DNA from: Taklimakanibacter albus
GTDB taxonomy: Bacteria > Pseudomonadota > Alphaproteobacteria > Rhizobiales > Aestuariivirgaceae
Direction of reading: 5' to 3'
NCBI RefSeq assembly: GCF_016595235.1
Contig: NZ_JAENHL010000008.1
Span: 135,246-199,245, forward strand
DNA: 64,000 nt
Under the pieces are notes generated by a model. The model searched no databases, was not told the origin of the DNA, and worked only from the letters and a program-made list of their open reading frames with translations. A program made the translations under genes and the position numbers. Below, piece by piece: positions 17,064 through 26,198 of this stretch (position 1 is its first letter; each line of letters starts with the position of its first letter).

Positions 17064-18059
17064 TTACTCCGGCAACGGTTCGCCGCGAGCGCCCTTCTGC
17101 CAAGCCCTGAGGCAGAGATAATCGAGCACGATCGTGGCGCCGGCCAGCGCCGTGATCTCGGCGTGGTCATAAGGCGGTGACACCTCGACCAGATCCATGC
17201 CGACAAAATTCACATCCTTGAGCTTGCGGATGATCGACAGTGCCTGATGCGAGGACAGCCCGCCCGGAACCGGCGTGCCGGTGCCCGGTGCAAAGGCGGG
17301 ATCAAGGCAGTCGATATCGAAGGTGAGATAGGCCTTCTGCTTGCCGACCGTCTTGGCGACCTCGGCCGCGACCTCGGCCGGGCTCATCTCATGCACCTGG
17401 TCGGAATAGAGGATCTTGAAGCCGAAGGTCTGCTCACCGTGGAAGGTGGTGCGGATGCCGATCTGGATCGACTTCTTCGGATCGATGATACCTTCCTTGA
17501 CCGCGTAGTTGAACATCGTGCCGTGATCGATGCGGTCGCCGTCATCGGGCTCGACATCGCGATGGGCGTCGAAATGGACGAGCGCCAGGGGTCCGTGCAC
17601 CTTGGCGTGGGCTTTCAGCAGCGGATAGGTGACGAAGTGATCGCCGCCGAGGGAGACGAGCTCGGTCCCCTGCTCGATCACCGACAGCGCATGCTGCATG
17701 ATCACGTCCGGCGCCAGGTCCTTGCGGCCCCAGTCGTAGAAGCAGTCGCCATAATCGACCGCGGCAAGCGTGTCGAAGGGATCGAACATCCACGGCCAAT
17801 AAGGCCCCCAGGCATGCTCGACGGAGGCCTTGCGGATCGCCTCGGGCCCGAAGCGCGTGCCCGGCCGGTTGCTCACCGCCTGATCGAAGGGGATGCCGGT
17901 GATGGCGATATCGACCCCTTTGAGGTCGCGCGAATATTTGCGCCGCATATAGGAAAGCGCACCGGCATAGGTCGCCTCGAGCTCGGTGCCTTTGAGGTTC
18001 TTACGGCGAAAGGCGCTGTCCCCCGGGATCGAGGTCAGCTTCGAGATTTCCAATGTCAC
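17064..18059 (-). CDS. speB: Agmatinase / ureohydrolase family
   Basis: A 331-residue cytoplasmic arginase-fold hydrolase, expected to cut agmatine (or a similar guanidine) into putrescine and urea at a dinuclear manganese site. Metal ligands are visible: GGDH (His141), HFDAHRD (Asp164, His166, Asp168) and FDIDCLDPAFAPGTGTP (Asp248, Asp250). Length is usual for proteobacterial agmatinases. It starts four bases after the PotA-like ATPase gene, so it belongs to the polyamine transporter operon. Guanidinobutyrase and guanidinopropionase have the same motifs; the polyamine genes favour agmatine. Confidence 0.87.
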   Translation of the reverse strand: MTLEISKLTSIPGDSAFRRKNLKGTELEATYAGALSYMRRKYSRDLKGVDIAITGIPFDQAVSNRPGTRFGPEAIRKASVEHAWGPYWPWMFDPFDTLAAVDYGDCFYDWGRKDLAPDVIMQHALSVIEQGTELVSLGGDHFVTYPLLKAHAKVHGPLALVHFDAHRDVEPDDGDRIDHGTMFNYAVKEGIIDPKKSIQIGIRTTFHGEQTFGFKILYSDQVHEMSPAEVAAEVAKTVGKQKAYLTFDIDCLDPAFAPGTGTPVPGGLSSHQALSIIRKLKDVNFVGMDLVEVSPPYDHAEITALAGATIVLDYLCLRAWQKGARGEPLPE

Positions 18060-18063
18060 AAAA

Positions 18064-19152
18064 CTACTCCGTCAATACGAGCGTGTCTTCGGGCGCCCAA
18101 TGGATCCAGACCTGCTGGCCGCGCTCGACGCCGGCGCCGCCGGCGCGTTTGTCATTCTGCACATTGACGGCAAGCTCAAGGTCGTCCTTGCAGCGCACCA
18201 CTACATGGCTGGTATCGCCGAAATATGCAACATCGCGCACCTTCCCTTCGGTCGCGATGGCCGATGCTCCCTTGGGCTGGGCCTCGGAGATCTTCAGCTT
18301 CTCGGGGCGCACCGCAATGGCGATATCGCCCTGGGCCTGGCCCACATGCGGCAGCTCGATCCGCCCCAGTCCCTTCGCGTCGCACACCACCTTGCTGGCC
18401 GAGGACGACACCACCTTGGCGTTGATGAGATTCACCTTGCCGATGAAGTCGGCAATGAAGCGGCTGGTCGGCTGCTCATAAAGCTCGGACGGCGTGGCGA
18501 TCTGCTGGACGGCGCCCTTGTCCATCACCGCGATGCGGCTCGCCATGGAGAGCGCCTCGTCCTGGTCATGCGTCACGATGATGAAGGTGATGCCGACATT
18601 CTCCTGGAGCCGCGTCAGCTCGAGGCGCATTTCGTCGCGCAATTTGGCGTCGAGCGCCGAGAGCGGCTCGTCGAGCAGGAGCACCTTGGGCCGCTTTACC
18701 AGCGCGCGGGCAAGCGCCACGCGCTGACGCTGGCCGCCCGACATCTGATCGGGCTTGCGCTGGGCCAGATGGGTGAGCTTTACCATCTCCAGCGCCTCAG
18801 CCACTCGCCGTTTCGTCTCGTCGGCCGGAACGCCGGTCACCTTCAGGCCATAGGCGACATTCTCGGCCACCGTCATATGCGGAAAGACGGCATAAGACTG
18901 GAACACCATGTTGGTCGGGCGTTTGTTGGGCGGCGTCAGCGCCATGTCCTCGCCGCCGATGATGATCTGGCCCGAGGTCGGCGTCTCGAGACCGGAGATC
19001 ATGCGCAGCAGCGTGGTCTTGCCGCAGCCCGAGGGGCCGAGCAGCGCGAAGAACTCGTTCTGAGCGATGTCGAAGGAGACATTGTCGACGGCCTTGACGC
19101 CGCCGGGGAATGTCTTGGTCACATTGCGTAGCGATACGATTGCGTCTGCCAT
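18064..19152 (-). CDS. potA: Spermidine/putrescine-type ABC transporter ATPase
   Basis: A 362-residue ATPase: Walker A GPSGCGKTT, Q-loop VFQSYAVFPHMTVAENV, signature MSGGQRQR, Walker B LLLDEPLSALD, H-loop IVTHDQDEA, then a TOBE domain from about residue 280 (IAVRPEKLKI...VRDVAYFGDTSHVVV). The TOBE domain and best-fitting context (PotB, PotC, PotD upstream; agmatinase downstream) indicate a polyamine importer. Four-base gaps on both sides imply tight operon structure. Confidence 0.93.
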   Translation of the reverse strand: MADAIVSLRNVTKTFPGGVKAVDNVSFDIAQNEFFALLGPSGCGKTTLLRMISGLETPTSGQIIIGGEDMALTPPNKRPTNMVFQSYAVFPHMTVAENVAYGLKVTGVPADETKRRVAEALEMVKLTHLAQRKPDQMSGGQRQRVALARALVKRPKVLLLDEPLSALDAKLRDEMRLELTRLQENVGITFIIVTHDQDEALSMASRIAVMDKGAVQQIATPSELYEQPTSRFIADFIGKVNLINAKVVSSSASKVVCDAKGLGRIELPHVGQAQGDIAIAVRPEKLKISEAQPKGASAIATEGKVRDVAYFGDTSHVVVRCKDDLELAVNVQNDKRAGGAGVERGQQVWIHWAPEDTLVLTE

Positions 19153-19156
19153 GGTC

Positions 19157-20005
19157 CTAACCCTTGCCCGATTTGTCGGGCGCTTGCAGCTTCATTGCGA
19201 TGATGGTGGCGACGACCGTAATGACGATGAGCGCGGTCGAAGCGGCGTTGATTTCCGGCGATACGCCGCGGCGCACCAGCGAATAGACCTTGACGGGAAA
19301 AGTCACGGTCTCGGGGCCCGAGGTGAAATAGGTAATGACGAAGTCGTCGAGCGACAGCGTGAAGGCGAGCAGCGCACCGGCGATGAGACCCGGCATCATG
19401 AACGGCACGATCACGTTCCAGAAGGTCTGCCACTCGCTGGCGCCCAGATCCTTGGAGGCCTCCTCGAGCTGGCGATTGAAGCCGACAAGGCGCGAGCGCA
19501 CCACGATCGCCACGAAGGGGAAGCAGAAGGCGACATGGGCGATGATGATGTTGATCAGGTTGAACGGCCAGACGAAATTCACCGACCAGGCCATCATGCC
19601 GGCATTGGTGAAGAAGAGCAGCAGCGACACGCCCATGCAGATCTCGGGGATCACGATGGGAAGCGACATCACGCCTTCATAGGCGGCCTTCATGGGAAAG
19701 CGGAAGCGCCACAGCACCAATGCCACCATGGAGCCGAGAATGGTCGCGATGATGGTCGAAATGAAGGCGATGCTGAGGGAGTTGAGCATCGCCTCCTGGA
19801 GATCGGCGTTGTTCCAGGCCTTGACGTAATTGTCGAAAGTGAAGCCGCGCCAGACGACGCCACGCTTGTCGGTATTGAAGGAGAAGGCGATGAGCGTGAA
19901 GATCGGCGCGTAGAGGGCAAAAAAGATCGCCGCGAACAGAATCTTCAGCCATGTCCGGTTGCCGTAATCGAGGGGTCCCGAGCCCGGTTTGAGCGTTTGC
20001 GCCAT
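19157..20005 (-). CDS. potC: Polyamine-type ABC transporter permease, PotC/PotI-like
   Basis: A 282-residue inner-membrane permease, six predicted segments, with the EAA loop EEASKDLGASEWQTFWNVIVP and the PotC-like PIVIPEICMGVSLLLFF stretch. It shares one base with the end of the PotB-like gene (20005), so translation is coupled. With PotB it forms the channel energised by PotA. Confidence 0.92.
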   Translation of the reverse strand: MAQTLKPGSGPLDYGNRTWLKILFAAIFFALYAPIFTLIAFSFNTDKRGVVWRGFTFDNYVKAWNNADLQEAMLNSLSIAFISTIIATILGSMVALVLWRFRFPMKAAYEGVMSLPIVIPEICMGVSLLLFFTNAGMMAWSVNFVWPFNLINIIIAHVAFCFPFVAIVVRSRLVGFNRQLEEASKDLGASEWQTFWNVIVPFMMPGLIAGALLAFTLSLDDFVITYFTSGPETVTFPVKVYSLVRRGVSPEINAASTALIVITVVATIIAMKLQAPDKSGKG

Positions 20006-20859
20006 CAGACGTCCACCCCCTTGCTGCGCGACGCGAGGAAGGCGCGCAGAGCCAGCGCGCCGAAGGTCACATACATCAGGAGGAAGGACAGCGCCGAGCC
20101 GAAGGGCCAGTCATTGGCGGCCTTGAACTGGTCCTCGATGACATTGCCGATCATGATGGCATTGGCGCCGCCGAGCATCGCCGGTGTGAGGAACGAGCCG
20201 AGGCAGGGAATGAAGACCAGGATGATGCCGGTGACGATGCCGGGCATGGTCAGCGGCAAGGTCACCTTGAAGAAGGTCTGGACCTGCGAACCGCCGAGAT
20301 CGAGGCTCGCCTCGAGGAAGGAGCGGTCGAGCCGCTCGATCGTGGCATAGAGCGGCAGGACCATGAAGGGCATGTAGACATAGACGAGACCGATGATCAC
20401 GGCCCCGTCATTGTAGAGCATGTCGTAAGGCCCGAGCCCGACCCAGCCGAGCACCAGATTGAGATAACCCTGGGTACGGAAAACGGCGATGAGCGCATAG
20501 GTGCGGATAAGGAGGTTGATCCAGAAGGGCAGGATCACCAGAAGCAGCAGCAAGGGCTTCCATTTGGCGGGCGCGAAACAGATGCCGAAGGCGATCGGAT
20601 AAGCGGTCAGAAGGCAGAGCGCGGTCGCCACCGCGCTGATCCACACCGACTTCCAGATGATGGTCAGATAGACCGCGTCGAAAGCGCGGATATAGTTGGC
20701 GAGCGTGCCGGTAAATTGGGTCTCGGTGATCGAGATCTTGTCGCTGAAGGAATCGTGGAACAGCCAGCCGAGCGGGATCAGGAAGAACAGCAAGAGCCAG
20801 AAGGTGCCGGGTGTGAAAAGCGTCCAGAAAACCCGGGGGTTGACCTTCCAACTGTCCAC
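20005..20859 (-). CDS. potB: Polyamine-type ABC transporter permease, PotB/PotH-like
   Basis: A 284-residue permease with an N-terminal segment at residues about 15-35 (TPGTFWLLLFFLIPLGWLF), FWINLLIRTYALIAVFRTQG typical of PotB/PotH, and the EAA loop LEASLDLGGSQVQTFFKVTLP. It is separated by 100 bases from the binding-protein gene upstream; that gap holds a strong hairpin that probably sets the transporter-to-binding-protein ratio. Confidence 0.92.
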   Translation of the reverse strand: MDSWKVNPRVFWTLFTPGTFWLLLFFLIPLGWLFHDSFSDKISITETQFTGTLANYIRAFDAVYLTIIWKSVWISAVATALCLLTAYPIAFGICFAPAKWKPLLLLLVILPFWINLLIRTYALIAVFRTQGYLNLVLGWVGLGPYDMLYNDGAVIIGLVYVYMPFMVLPLYATIERLDRSFLEASLDLGGSQVQTFFKVTLPLTMPGIVTGIILVFIPCLGSFLTPAMLGGANAIMIGNVIEDQFKAANDWPFGSALSFLLMYVTFGALALRAFLASRSKGVDV

Positions 20860-20911
20860 GATATAGCGCCTCCCGCCCCTGGTCTGTGCCGCTGATGCTA
20901 GATCAAAACGA

Positions 20912-20938
20912 CCGGAGACGGCAACATGCCATCTCCGG
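20912..20938 (-). terminator. Attenuator/terminator-like hairpin after the PotD/F gene
   Basis: Plus-strand arms CCGGAGACGGCA (20912-20923) and TGCCATCTCCGG (20927-20938) pair with a single C-A mismatch (a G-T wobble on the transcribed strand) around a 3-base loop. On the minus strand the stem is followed by TCGTTTTGAT, a short T-rich run. Located between the binding-protein stop (20960) and the PotB start (20859), it suits partial termination or mRNA stabilisation. Confidence 0.6.
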
Positions 20939-20959
20939 CCGGCCTTGATAAAATGAGCC

Positions 20960-22039
20960 TCAAGCGGCCTGGACCCGGGTCCAGATATCGCTCCGCAGCT
21001 TGGTCGCGTCCTCGCCCAGATAGAGGGCGGGTTCGCATTTGGCGATGACTTCCGGCGGCGGGAAGATCGCCGGATTGTCGGTATATTCCTTGCTCATCAG
21101 CTTCTTGGCCGCGGCATTGGGCGTGCCGTACTGGACGAAGTCGGCAATCGCCGCCTCGACCTGCGGGTCCATGATATAATTGAGGAAGGCATGGGCATTT
21201 TCCGGCCGCGGCGCACCCGTCGGAATGGCGAGGCAGTCCTGCCACATCTCACCACCCTGGGTCGGCACCGCATAGGAAATGTCGTCGTCTTCCTTCATCA
21301 CCTGCAGGATGTCACCATTATATTCCATGGTGAGATCGACATCGCCCGAGGCGAGCAGATCCTGGCCGTTGTCGTCGGCATAGACCTTGACGTTCTTCTT
21401 GCCGGCGATGAGCAGATCTTCCACCTGCTTCAGGATGGCCGGATCGGTCGTATTGAGCGAATGGCCGAGATATTTGAGCGCCGAGCCGATCACCAGCTTG
21501 GCGTCGCCGAGAAGAGCGATGCGGCCGGCATATTTCGGCTCCTCGAACAGAACTTTCCAGCTGTCGACCGTGCCCTCGACCTTGCTCTTGCGATAGCCGA
21601 CACCGACCGTGCCCCACAGATAGGTGATCGAGTATTTGCGGCCCGGATCGAACGCGGCTTCCTGGAAGACCGGATCCATGTTGGAGAAGTTCGGCAGCTT
21701 CGCATGGTCGAGCGGGGTGACCATGTTGGCCTTGATCATGCGCTCGAGATTGTCGTTGGTCGGGCAGATCACGTCATAGCCGGGATTGCCGGCTTTCAGC
21801 TTGGCAAACAACTCGTCATTGTCGGCGAAGAGATCCATCTTCACCTCGATGCCGGTCGCTTTCTCGAAATCGGCGAGCGTCGTCTCGCCGATATAGGTAT
21901 CCCAGTTATAGAAATTCAGCTTCTTCTCTTCTTCCGACAGCGAATTGCGCGGCAGGAAGGTGAGGCCGAGACCGAGCGCGCCCAGCCCTTTGAGGACCGA
22001 GCGGCGCTTGGCGGAAAAGCGCGGTCTGTGAGTGGTCAT
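20960..22039 (-). CDS. Polyamine-type substrate-binding protein, PotD/PotF-like
   Basis: A 359-residue binding protein. The start at 22039 follows AGGGAGTACTC and opens a twin-arginine-like leader (KRRSVLKGLGALGLG, then a hydrophobic run), so export may go through Tat. The mature part begins KLNFYNWDTYIGETTLADFEKATG, the classic PotD/PotF opening, with LKAGNPGYDVICPTND and YLWGTVGVGYR later. It lies after the aminotransferase gene, before the permeases. PotF-like proteins prefer putrescine, PotD spermidine; which applies is not decided from sequence. Confidence 0.92.
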   Translation of the reverse strand: MTTHRPRFSAKRRSVLKGLGALGLGLTFLPRNSLSEEEKKLNFYNWDTYIGETTLADFEKATGIEVKMDLFADNDELFAKLKAGNPGYDVICPTNDNLERMIKANMVTPLDHAKLPNFSNMDPVFQEAAFDPGRKYSITYLWGTVGVGYRKSKVEGTVDSWKVLFEEPKYAGRIALLGDAKLVIGSALKYLGHSLNTTDPAILKQVEDLLIAGKKNVKVYADDNGQDLLASGDVDLTMEYNGDILQVMKEDDDISYAVPTQGGEMWQDCLAIPTGAPRPENAHAFLNYIMDPQVEAAIADFVQYGTPNAAAKKLMSKEYTDNPAIFPPPEVIAKCEPALYLGEDATKLRSDIWTRVQAA

Positions 22040-22099
22040 GAGTACTCCCTTGCGGTTATGGCAACCAGCCTCTCCATGGTGCCGGTTTGCTAATCCAGT

Positions 22100-22125
22100 C
22101 TGTCCCGAGCCTATGCCCGGGACAG
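22100..22125 (-). other. Intercistronic hairpin between aminotransferase and PotD/F genes
   Basis: CTGTCCCG at 22100-22107 pairs perfectly with CGGGACAG at 22118-22125 around a 10-base loop. No T-run follows on the minus strand, so it is more likely an mRNA-stabilising or processing element than a terminator. It lies in the 117-base gap after the aminotransferase stop. Confidence 0.4.
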
Positions 22126-22156
22126 GCCCCATTCAATATTAATTCGCATCAAGGCG

Positions 22157-23542
22157 TCAGGCCATTTCGGCCTTTACGTCCTGGTAGGTCTTGTCGAGAG
22201 CGATACGCGCGAGGCGCACCATCTCATCGATCTCCTTCTTGCTGATGACGAAGGGCGGCGCCAGCACCATCGTGTCCCAGCAGGCCCGCATGATGAGCCC
22301 ATTATTGAAGCAGTGGTCGCGGCAGAGCGTGCCGACCCGGCCAGGCTTGTCGAAGCGGGCGCGCGTCTTCTTGTCCTTGGCAAGCTCGATGGCGCCGATC
22401 AGGCCGACGGAGCGGGTCTCGCCGACGATCGGGTGGTCGTTGAGGGACTTGAGGCCCTCGGCAAAATAGCTGCCATAATCCTTGACGCGCTCGACCAGCT
22501 TCTCGTCCTCGATGATTTCGAGGTTCTTCAGCGCAACGGCGGCGGCCACCGGATGACCGGCATAGGTCATGCCGTGATAGAATTCCTCGCCCTTGTCGAA
22601 GAAGTCCTTGATCAGCCGGTCGGAAAAGGCGACGGCGCCGATCGGCTGATAGCCGGAGGACAGGCCCTTGGCCATGGCGACGATATCAGGCTCGAAGCCC
22701 AGCGTCTGGAAGCCCCACCAGTTGCCGGTGCGGCCGAAGCCGCAAATGACCTCGTCGGCGATGAGGAGAACGCCATATTTGCGGCAGATCTTCTGCACTT
22801 CCGGCCAATAGGTTTTGGGCGGGATCAGGACGCCCGCCGCCCCCTGGATCGGCTCGCCGATGAAGGCCGCGACATTTTCAGGCCCGAGCTCCAGAATCTT
22901 CTTCTCGAGATCGGCGGCGGCTTCGAGGCCGAATTGATCCGGCGTCAAGTCGCGGCCGAAGTCATACCAGTAAGGATGTTGGACATGGTGGAAGCCAGGC
23001 AGCGGCAGACCGCCCTGCCCGTGCATGCCCTCCATGCCGCCCATGCTGGCGGCGATCATGGTCGAGCCGTGATAGCCGCGGCGGCGCCCGATGATCTGGC
23101 TGCGATAGGGCTTGCCCATCAGCTTCCAGTAATGGCGTACGAACCGCACGATCGTGTCATTGGCTTCCGAGCCCGAATTCACGAAGAAGATGTGCTTGAA
23201 GCGCTCCGGCATATTGGCCGAGATCTTCGCCGCGAGCTCGGTGGTCGGCACCGTCGTCGTCTTGAAGAAGGTGTTGTAATAGGGAAGGTCGAGCATCTGC
23301 CGGTAAGCGACCTCGGCCAGCTCCTTGCGGCCATAGCCGACATTCACGCACCACAGGCCGGCCATGCCGTCGAGCAGCTTGTTGCCCTTGGCGTCCCAGA
23401 TCCAAACGCCGTCGGCCTGGGTGATGACCCGGGCGCCGCCTTCGGCATGGAAGGCATTATGGTCGGTAAAGGGATGGAAGTGATGCGCGGTGTCGCGCGC
23501 GACGAGTTCGGCGATATTCAGGTTCTTGGCAAGGACGGTCAT
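22157..23542 (-). CDS. spuC: Class III aminotransferase, putrescine/omega-amine:pyruvate type
   Basis: A 461-residue PLP enzyme of the omega-aminotransferase group that includes SpuC, which moves the amino group of putrescine to pyruvate. Landmarks: HHFHPFTDHNAFHAEGGARV near the N-terminus, FFVNSGSEANDT (cofactor phosphate site), LIADEVICGFGRTG (aspartate contacting the PLP ring) and AMAKGLSSGYQPIGAV with the Schiff-base lysine. It is the first gene of the leftward polyamine operon. This direct route to 4-aminobutanal would run in parallel with the PuuA/PuuB route at 2787-5497. Specificity is inferred from context. Confidence 0.87.
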   Translation of the reverse strand: MTVLAKNLNIAELVARDTAHHFHPFTDHNAFHAEGGARVITQADGVWIWDAKGNKLLDGMAGLWCVNVGYGRKELAEVAYRQMLDLPYYNTFFKTTTVPTTELAAKISANMPERFKHIFFVNSGSEANDTIVRFVRHYWKLMGKPYRSQIIGRRRGYHGSTMIAASMGGMEGMHGQGGLPLPGFHHVQHPYWYDFGRDLTPDQFGLEAAADLEKKILELGPENVAAFIGEPIQGAAGVLIPPKTYWPEVQKICRKYGVLLIADEVICGFGRTGNWWGFQTLGFEPDIVAMAKGLSSGYQPIGAVAFSDRLIKDFFDKGEEFYHGMTYAGHPVAAAVALKNLEIIEDEKLVERVKDYGSYFAEGLKSLNDHPIVGETRSVGLIGAIELAKDKKTRARFDKPGRVGTLCRDHCFNNGLIMRACWDTMVLAPPFVISKKEIDEMVRLARIALDKTYQDVKAEMA

Positions 23543-23835
23543 AAGTCATCTCCGGAATTGCATAAGGGCGGCGCGAGGCCGTTGTTCAAGGCGGGAAATG
23601 ACGTGTTCTTACGGCTTATAACCGATGCGGGCACAGTGCAGCAGAACCTCCTGCTTCTGGGTCCAAAACCCCGAAGGCAGGCATTCGCCCGTGGCTGTGA
23701 TGCGGAAGCACATGGCCTGACTATGCCACAAAGCCTGAGGAATAAGCAAATCCGTCATGAAACAGTTGCATGACGCCGAATTTCATCCCACTATTGCAGT
23801 GCAGCAAATAGAGAGCCGCCGCTCTGAGGAGGCCG

Positions 23836-25251
23836 ATGGGGAGTATCTTCAACGAAATGTTGAATCCGGACGGTTCCGTCCGTGGCCCCTATGCGCAGAT
23901 CCACGACTGGGTCGGCTCACTCGGAACGGCGCATGTCGAGCGCGCCCTCAAGGAAGCCGAAGGCATCTTCCGCCGTCTCGGCATCACCTTCGCCGTCTAT
24001 GGTGCAGAAGAGGCCTCGGAACGCCTCATCCCCTTCGACATCATTCCGCGCGTCTTCTCCGCCATGGAATGGCGCCGGCTCACCATCGGCATCGAGCAGC
24101 GCGTCAGGGCGCTCAACGCGTTTCTGCATGATCTCTATCATCGCCAGGAGATCCTGCGCGCCGGGCGCATCCCGCAGGATATCATTCTGCAGAATGCCGC
24201 CTTCGTCCCGCAAATGGTGGGCCTGACGCCGCCGCGCGGAGTCTATGCCCACATCATCGGCGTCGATATCGTGAGGGTGAGCGAGACCGAGTTCTACGTG
24301 CTCGAAGACAATTGCCGCACGCCCTCTGGTGTTTCCTACATGCTGGAAGACCGGGAAGCGATGATGTTCCTGTTTCCCGACCTGTTCAAACGCCATCGGG
24401 TGGCGCCGGTCGAAAACTATCCGGCGATGCTGCGCAGCACGCTCGAAAGCGTCGCACCTTCCGGCTGCAAGGGCGAGCCGACCGTCGTCCTGCTGACCCC
24501 CGGCATCCACAACTCGGCCTTCTTCGAACATGCGTTTCTCGCCGACGAGATGGGGGTCGAGCTCTGCGAGGGCTCCGATCTCTTCGTCGAAGGCGGCCAT
24601 CTCTATATGCGCACCACGCAGGAGCCGAAACGCGTCGATGTCGTCTATCGCCGGATCGACGATGCGTTTCTCGATCCCCTCACCTTCCGTCCCGACTCAG
24701 CGCTCGGCGTGCCGGGCCTGTTCGATCTCTACCGGGCGGGACGCGTCACGCTGGTCAACGCGCCGGGCACCGGCATCGCCGACGACAAGTCGATCTATAC
24801 CTATATTCCCGATGTCATCGAATTCTATACCGGCGAAAAACCGCTCTTGAAGAATGTGCCGACCTGGCGCTGCGGCGAGCCACAAGCTCTCAAATATGTG
24901 CTCGATCACCTGGCCGAGCTGGTGGTCAAGGAAGTGCATGGCTCGGGCGGCTACGGCATGCTGGTCGGGCCGACATCGTCCTCCCGCGAGATCGAGGAAT
25001 TCCGCGCCCGGCTGAAGGCAAATCCAAAAAACTACATTGCCCAGCCGACGCTGGCGCTGTCCGCCTCGCCGACTTTTACCGGATCCGGCGTGGCATCGCG
25101 CCATATCGATCTGCGTCCCTTCGTGCTCACCGGCGATCGCATCCGCATCACGCCCGGCGGGCTCACGCGCGTCGCCCTGAAAGACGGCTCGCTCGTCGTG
25201 AATTCGAGCCAGGGCGGGGGCACGAAAGACACCTGGGTGTTGGAGGACTGA
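23836..25251 (+). CDS. Circularly permuted ATP-grasp protein (type 2), Anbu operon
   Basis: A 471-residue ATP-grasp ligase-like protein of the DUF404/DUF407 kind. GAGGAGG precedes the ATG. Conserved stretches: RVFSAMEWRRLTIGIEQRVRALNAFLHDLYH, VLEDNCRTPSGVSYMLEDRE, VVLLTPGIHNSAFFEHAFLADEMGVELCEGSDL, and KEVHGSGGYGMLVGP, likely the nucleotide-contacting loop. ATP-grasp enzymes form amide or peptide bonds through acyl-phosphates. It is the first of four tightly linked genes (ATP-grasp, alpha-E, transglutaminase, Anbu). The combination has been predicted to make or process a peptide tag, but no product is known. The 293-base gap upstream shows no gene or clear structure. Confidence 0.88.
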   Translation: MGSIFNEMLNPDGSVRGPYAQIHDWVGSLGTAHVERALKEAEGIFRRLGITFAVYGAEEASERLIPFDIIPRVFSAMEWRRLTIGIEQRVRALNAFLHDLYHRQEILRAGRIPQDIILQNAAFVPQMVGLTPPRGVYAHIIGVDIVRVSETEFYVLEDNCRTPSGVSYMLEDREAMMFLFPDLFKRHRVAPVENYPAMLRSTLESVAPSGCKGEPTVVLLTPGIHNSAFFEHAFLADEMGVELCEGSDLFVEGGHLYMRTTQEPKRVDVVYRRIDDAFLDPLTFRPDSALGVPGLFDLYRAGRVTLVNAPGTGIADDKSIYTYIPDVIEFYTGEKPLLKNVPTWRCGEPQALKYVLDHLAELVVKEVHGSGGYGMLVGPTSSSREIEEFRARLKANPKNYIAQPTLALSASPTFTGSGVASRHIDLRPFVLTGDRIRITPGGLTRVALKDGSLVVNSSQGGGTKDTWVLED

Positions 25252-26198
25252 TGCTCGGCCGCACCGCCGCCTCGCTGTTCTGGTTGTCGCGCTATGTCGA
25301 GCGGGCCGAGAACATGGCGCGGCTTCTCGAGGTGGGCTACCGCATCTCGCTGATGCCGCGCGCCATCGAGGGCCATCGCGACGACTGGCGCTCGACGCTC
25401 ACCAGTGCCGCCTGCGAGGCGAGCTACTTCGCCAAGCACAAGGACATCACCACGCCCGAAATCATCCATCATCTGCTGTTCGACGACGACAATCCCTCGA
25501 GCGTGCGTACCTGTCTGAGAACGGCGCGCAACAATGGCCGCGCCGTGCGCACCGCGCTCACCCGCGATGTGTGGGAGAGTCTCAACGGCACGTGGAACGA
25601 ATATTCCCAGATCACGCCGGGCTCGATCGGGCCTGACCGGCTGCCCGGCTTTCTCGACTGGATCAAGCAGCGCGCCATGCTGTTCCGCGGCGCTCTGCTC
25701 GGCACCATGCTCCGGCATGACACCTATTACTTCAGCCAGCTCGGCACCTTCATCGAACGCGCCGACAACACCGCGCGCATTCTCGATGTGAAATATTACA
25801 TCCTGCTGCCGAAACCCAGCGATGTCGGCTCCGATGTCGACATCCAGCAATGGTCGACCGTGCTGCGCTCGGTTTCGGCGCATCGCGCCTATCGCTGGTT
25901 CTATCGCGACAGCACTTATCGGCCGTGGCTGGTGGCGGAGTTCCTGATCCTTCGCGAGGAAATGCCGCGCTCGCTCATCTTCTGCTATCAGTGGCTCACC
26001 CGTTCGCTCAACGGCCTGGGTGAGCTCTATGGCCAGCGTTATGAGTGCCAAACCGAGGCGACCGAGCTTTATGCCCGCCTGAAAGCCGGCAATATGGACG
26101 ACATCTTCCAGAGCGGGCTGCACGAATTCCTGCAGGACTTCGTCAACGCCAACAACCGGATCGCCGCTCAGATCGCTCAGACCTATAACTTCCCATGA
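25251..26198 (+). CDS. Alpha-E domain protein (DUF403), Anbu operon
   Basis: A 315-residue, all-helical protein. The ATG at 25251 overlaps the stop of the ATP-grasp gene by one base, and GGAGG lies just upstream; earlier in-frame sequence is a shadow. The family signature is the N-terminal MLGRTAASLFWLSRYVERAENMARLLEVG, repeated in weaker form at YYFSQLGTFIERADNTARILDVK. No catalytic motif is obvious. DUF403 proteins almost always accompany the permuted ATP-grasp protein, sometimes fused to it, so they probably act as one complex. Confidence 0.88.
   Translation: MLGRTAASLFWLSRYVERAENMARLLEVGYRISLMPRAIEGHRDDWRSTLTSAACEASYFAKHKDITTPEIIHHLLFDDDNPSSVRTCLRTARNNGRAVRTALTRDVWESLNGTWNEYSQITPGSIGPDRLPGFLDWIKQRAMLFRGALLGTMLRHDTYYFSQLGTFIERADNTARILDVKYYILLPKPSDVGSDVDIQQWSTVLRSVSAHRAYRWFYRDSTYRPWLVAEFLILREEMPRSLIFCYQWLTRSLNGLGELYGQRYECQTEATELYARLKAGNMDDIFQSGLHEFLQDFVNANNRIAAQIAQTYNFP

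Noticed and set aside
23543-23835. 293-base divergent gap searched for a small RNA, sigma-54 site or small gene
   Set aside because: Only weak 5-base dyads and no GG-N10-GC element; nothing supportable apart from the ribosome site of the ATP-grasp gene.
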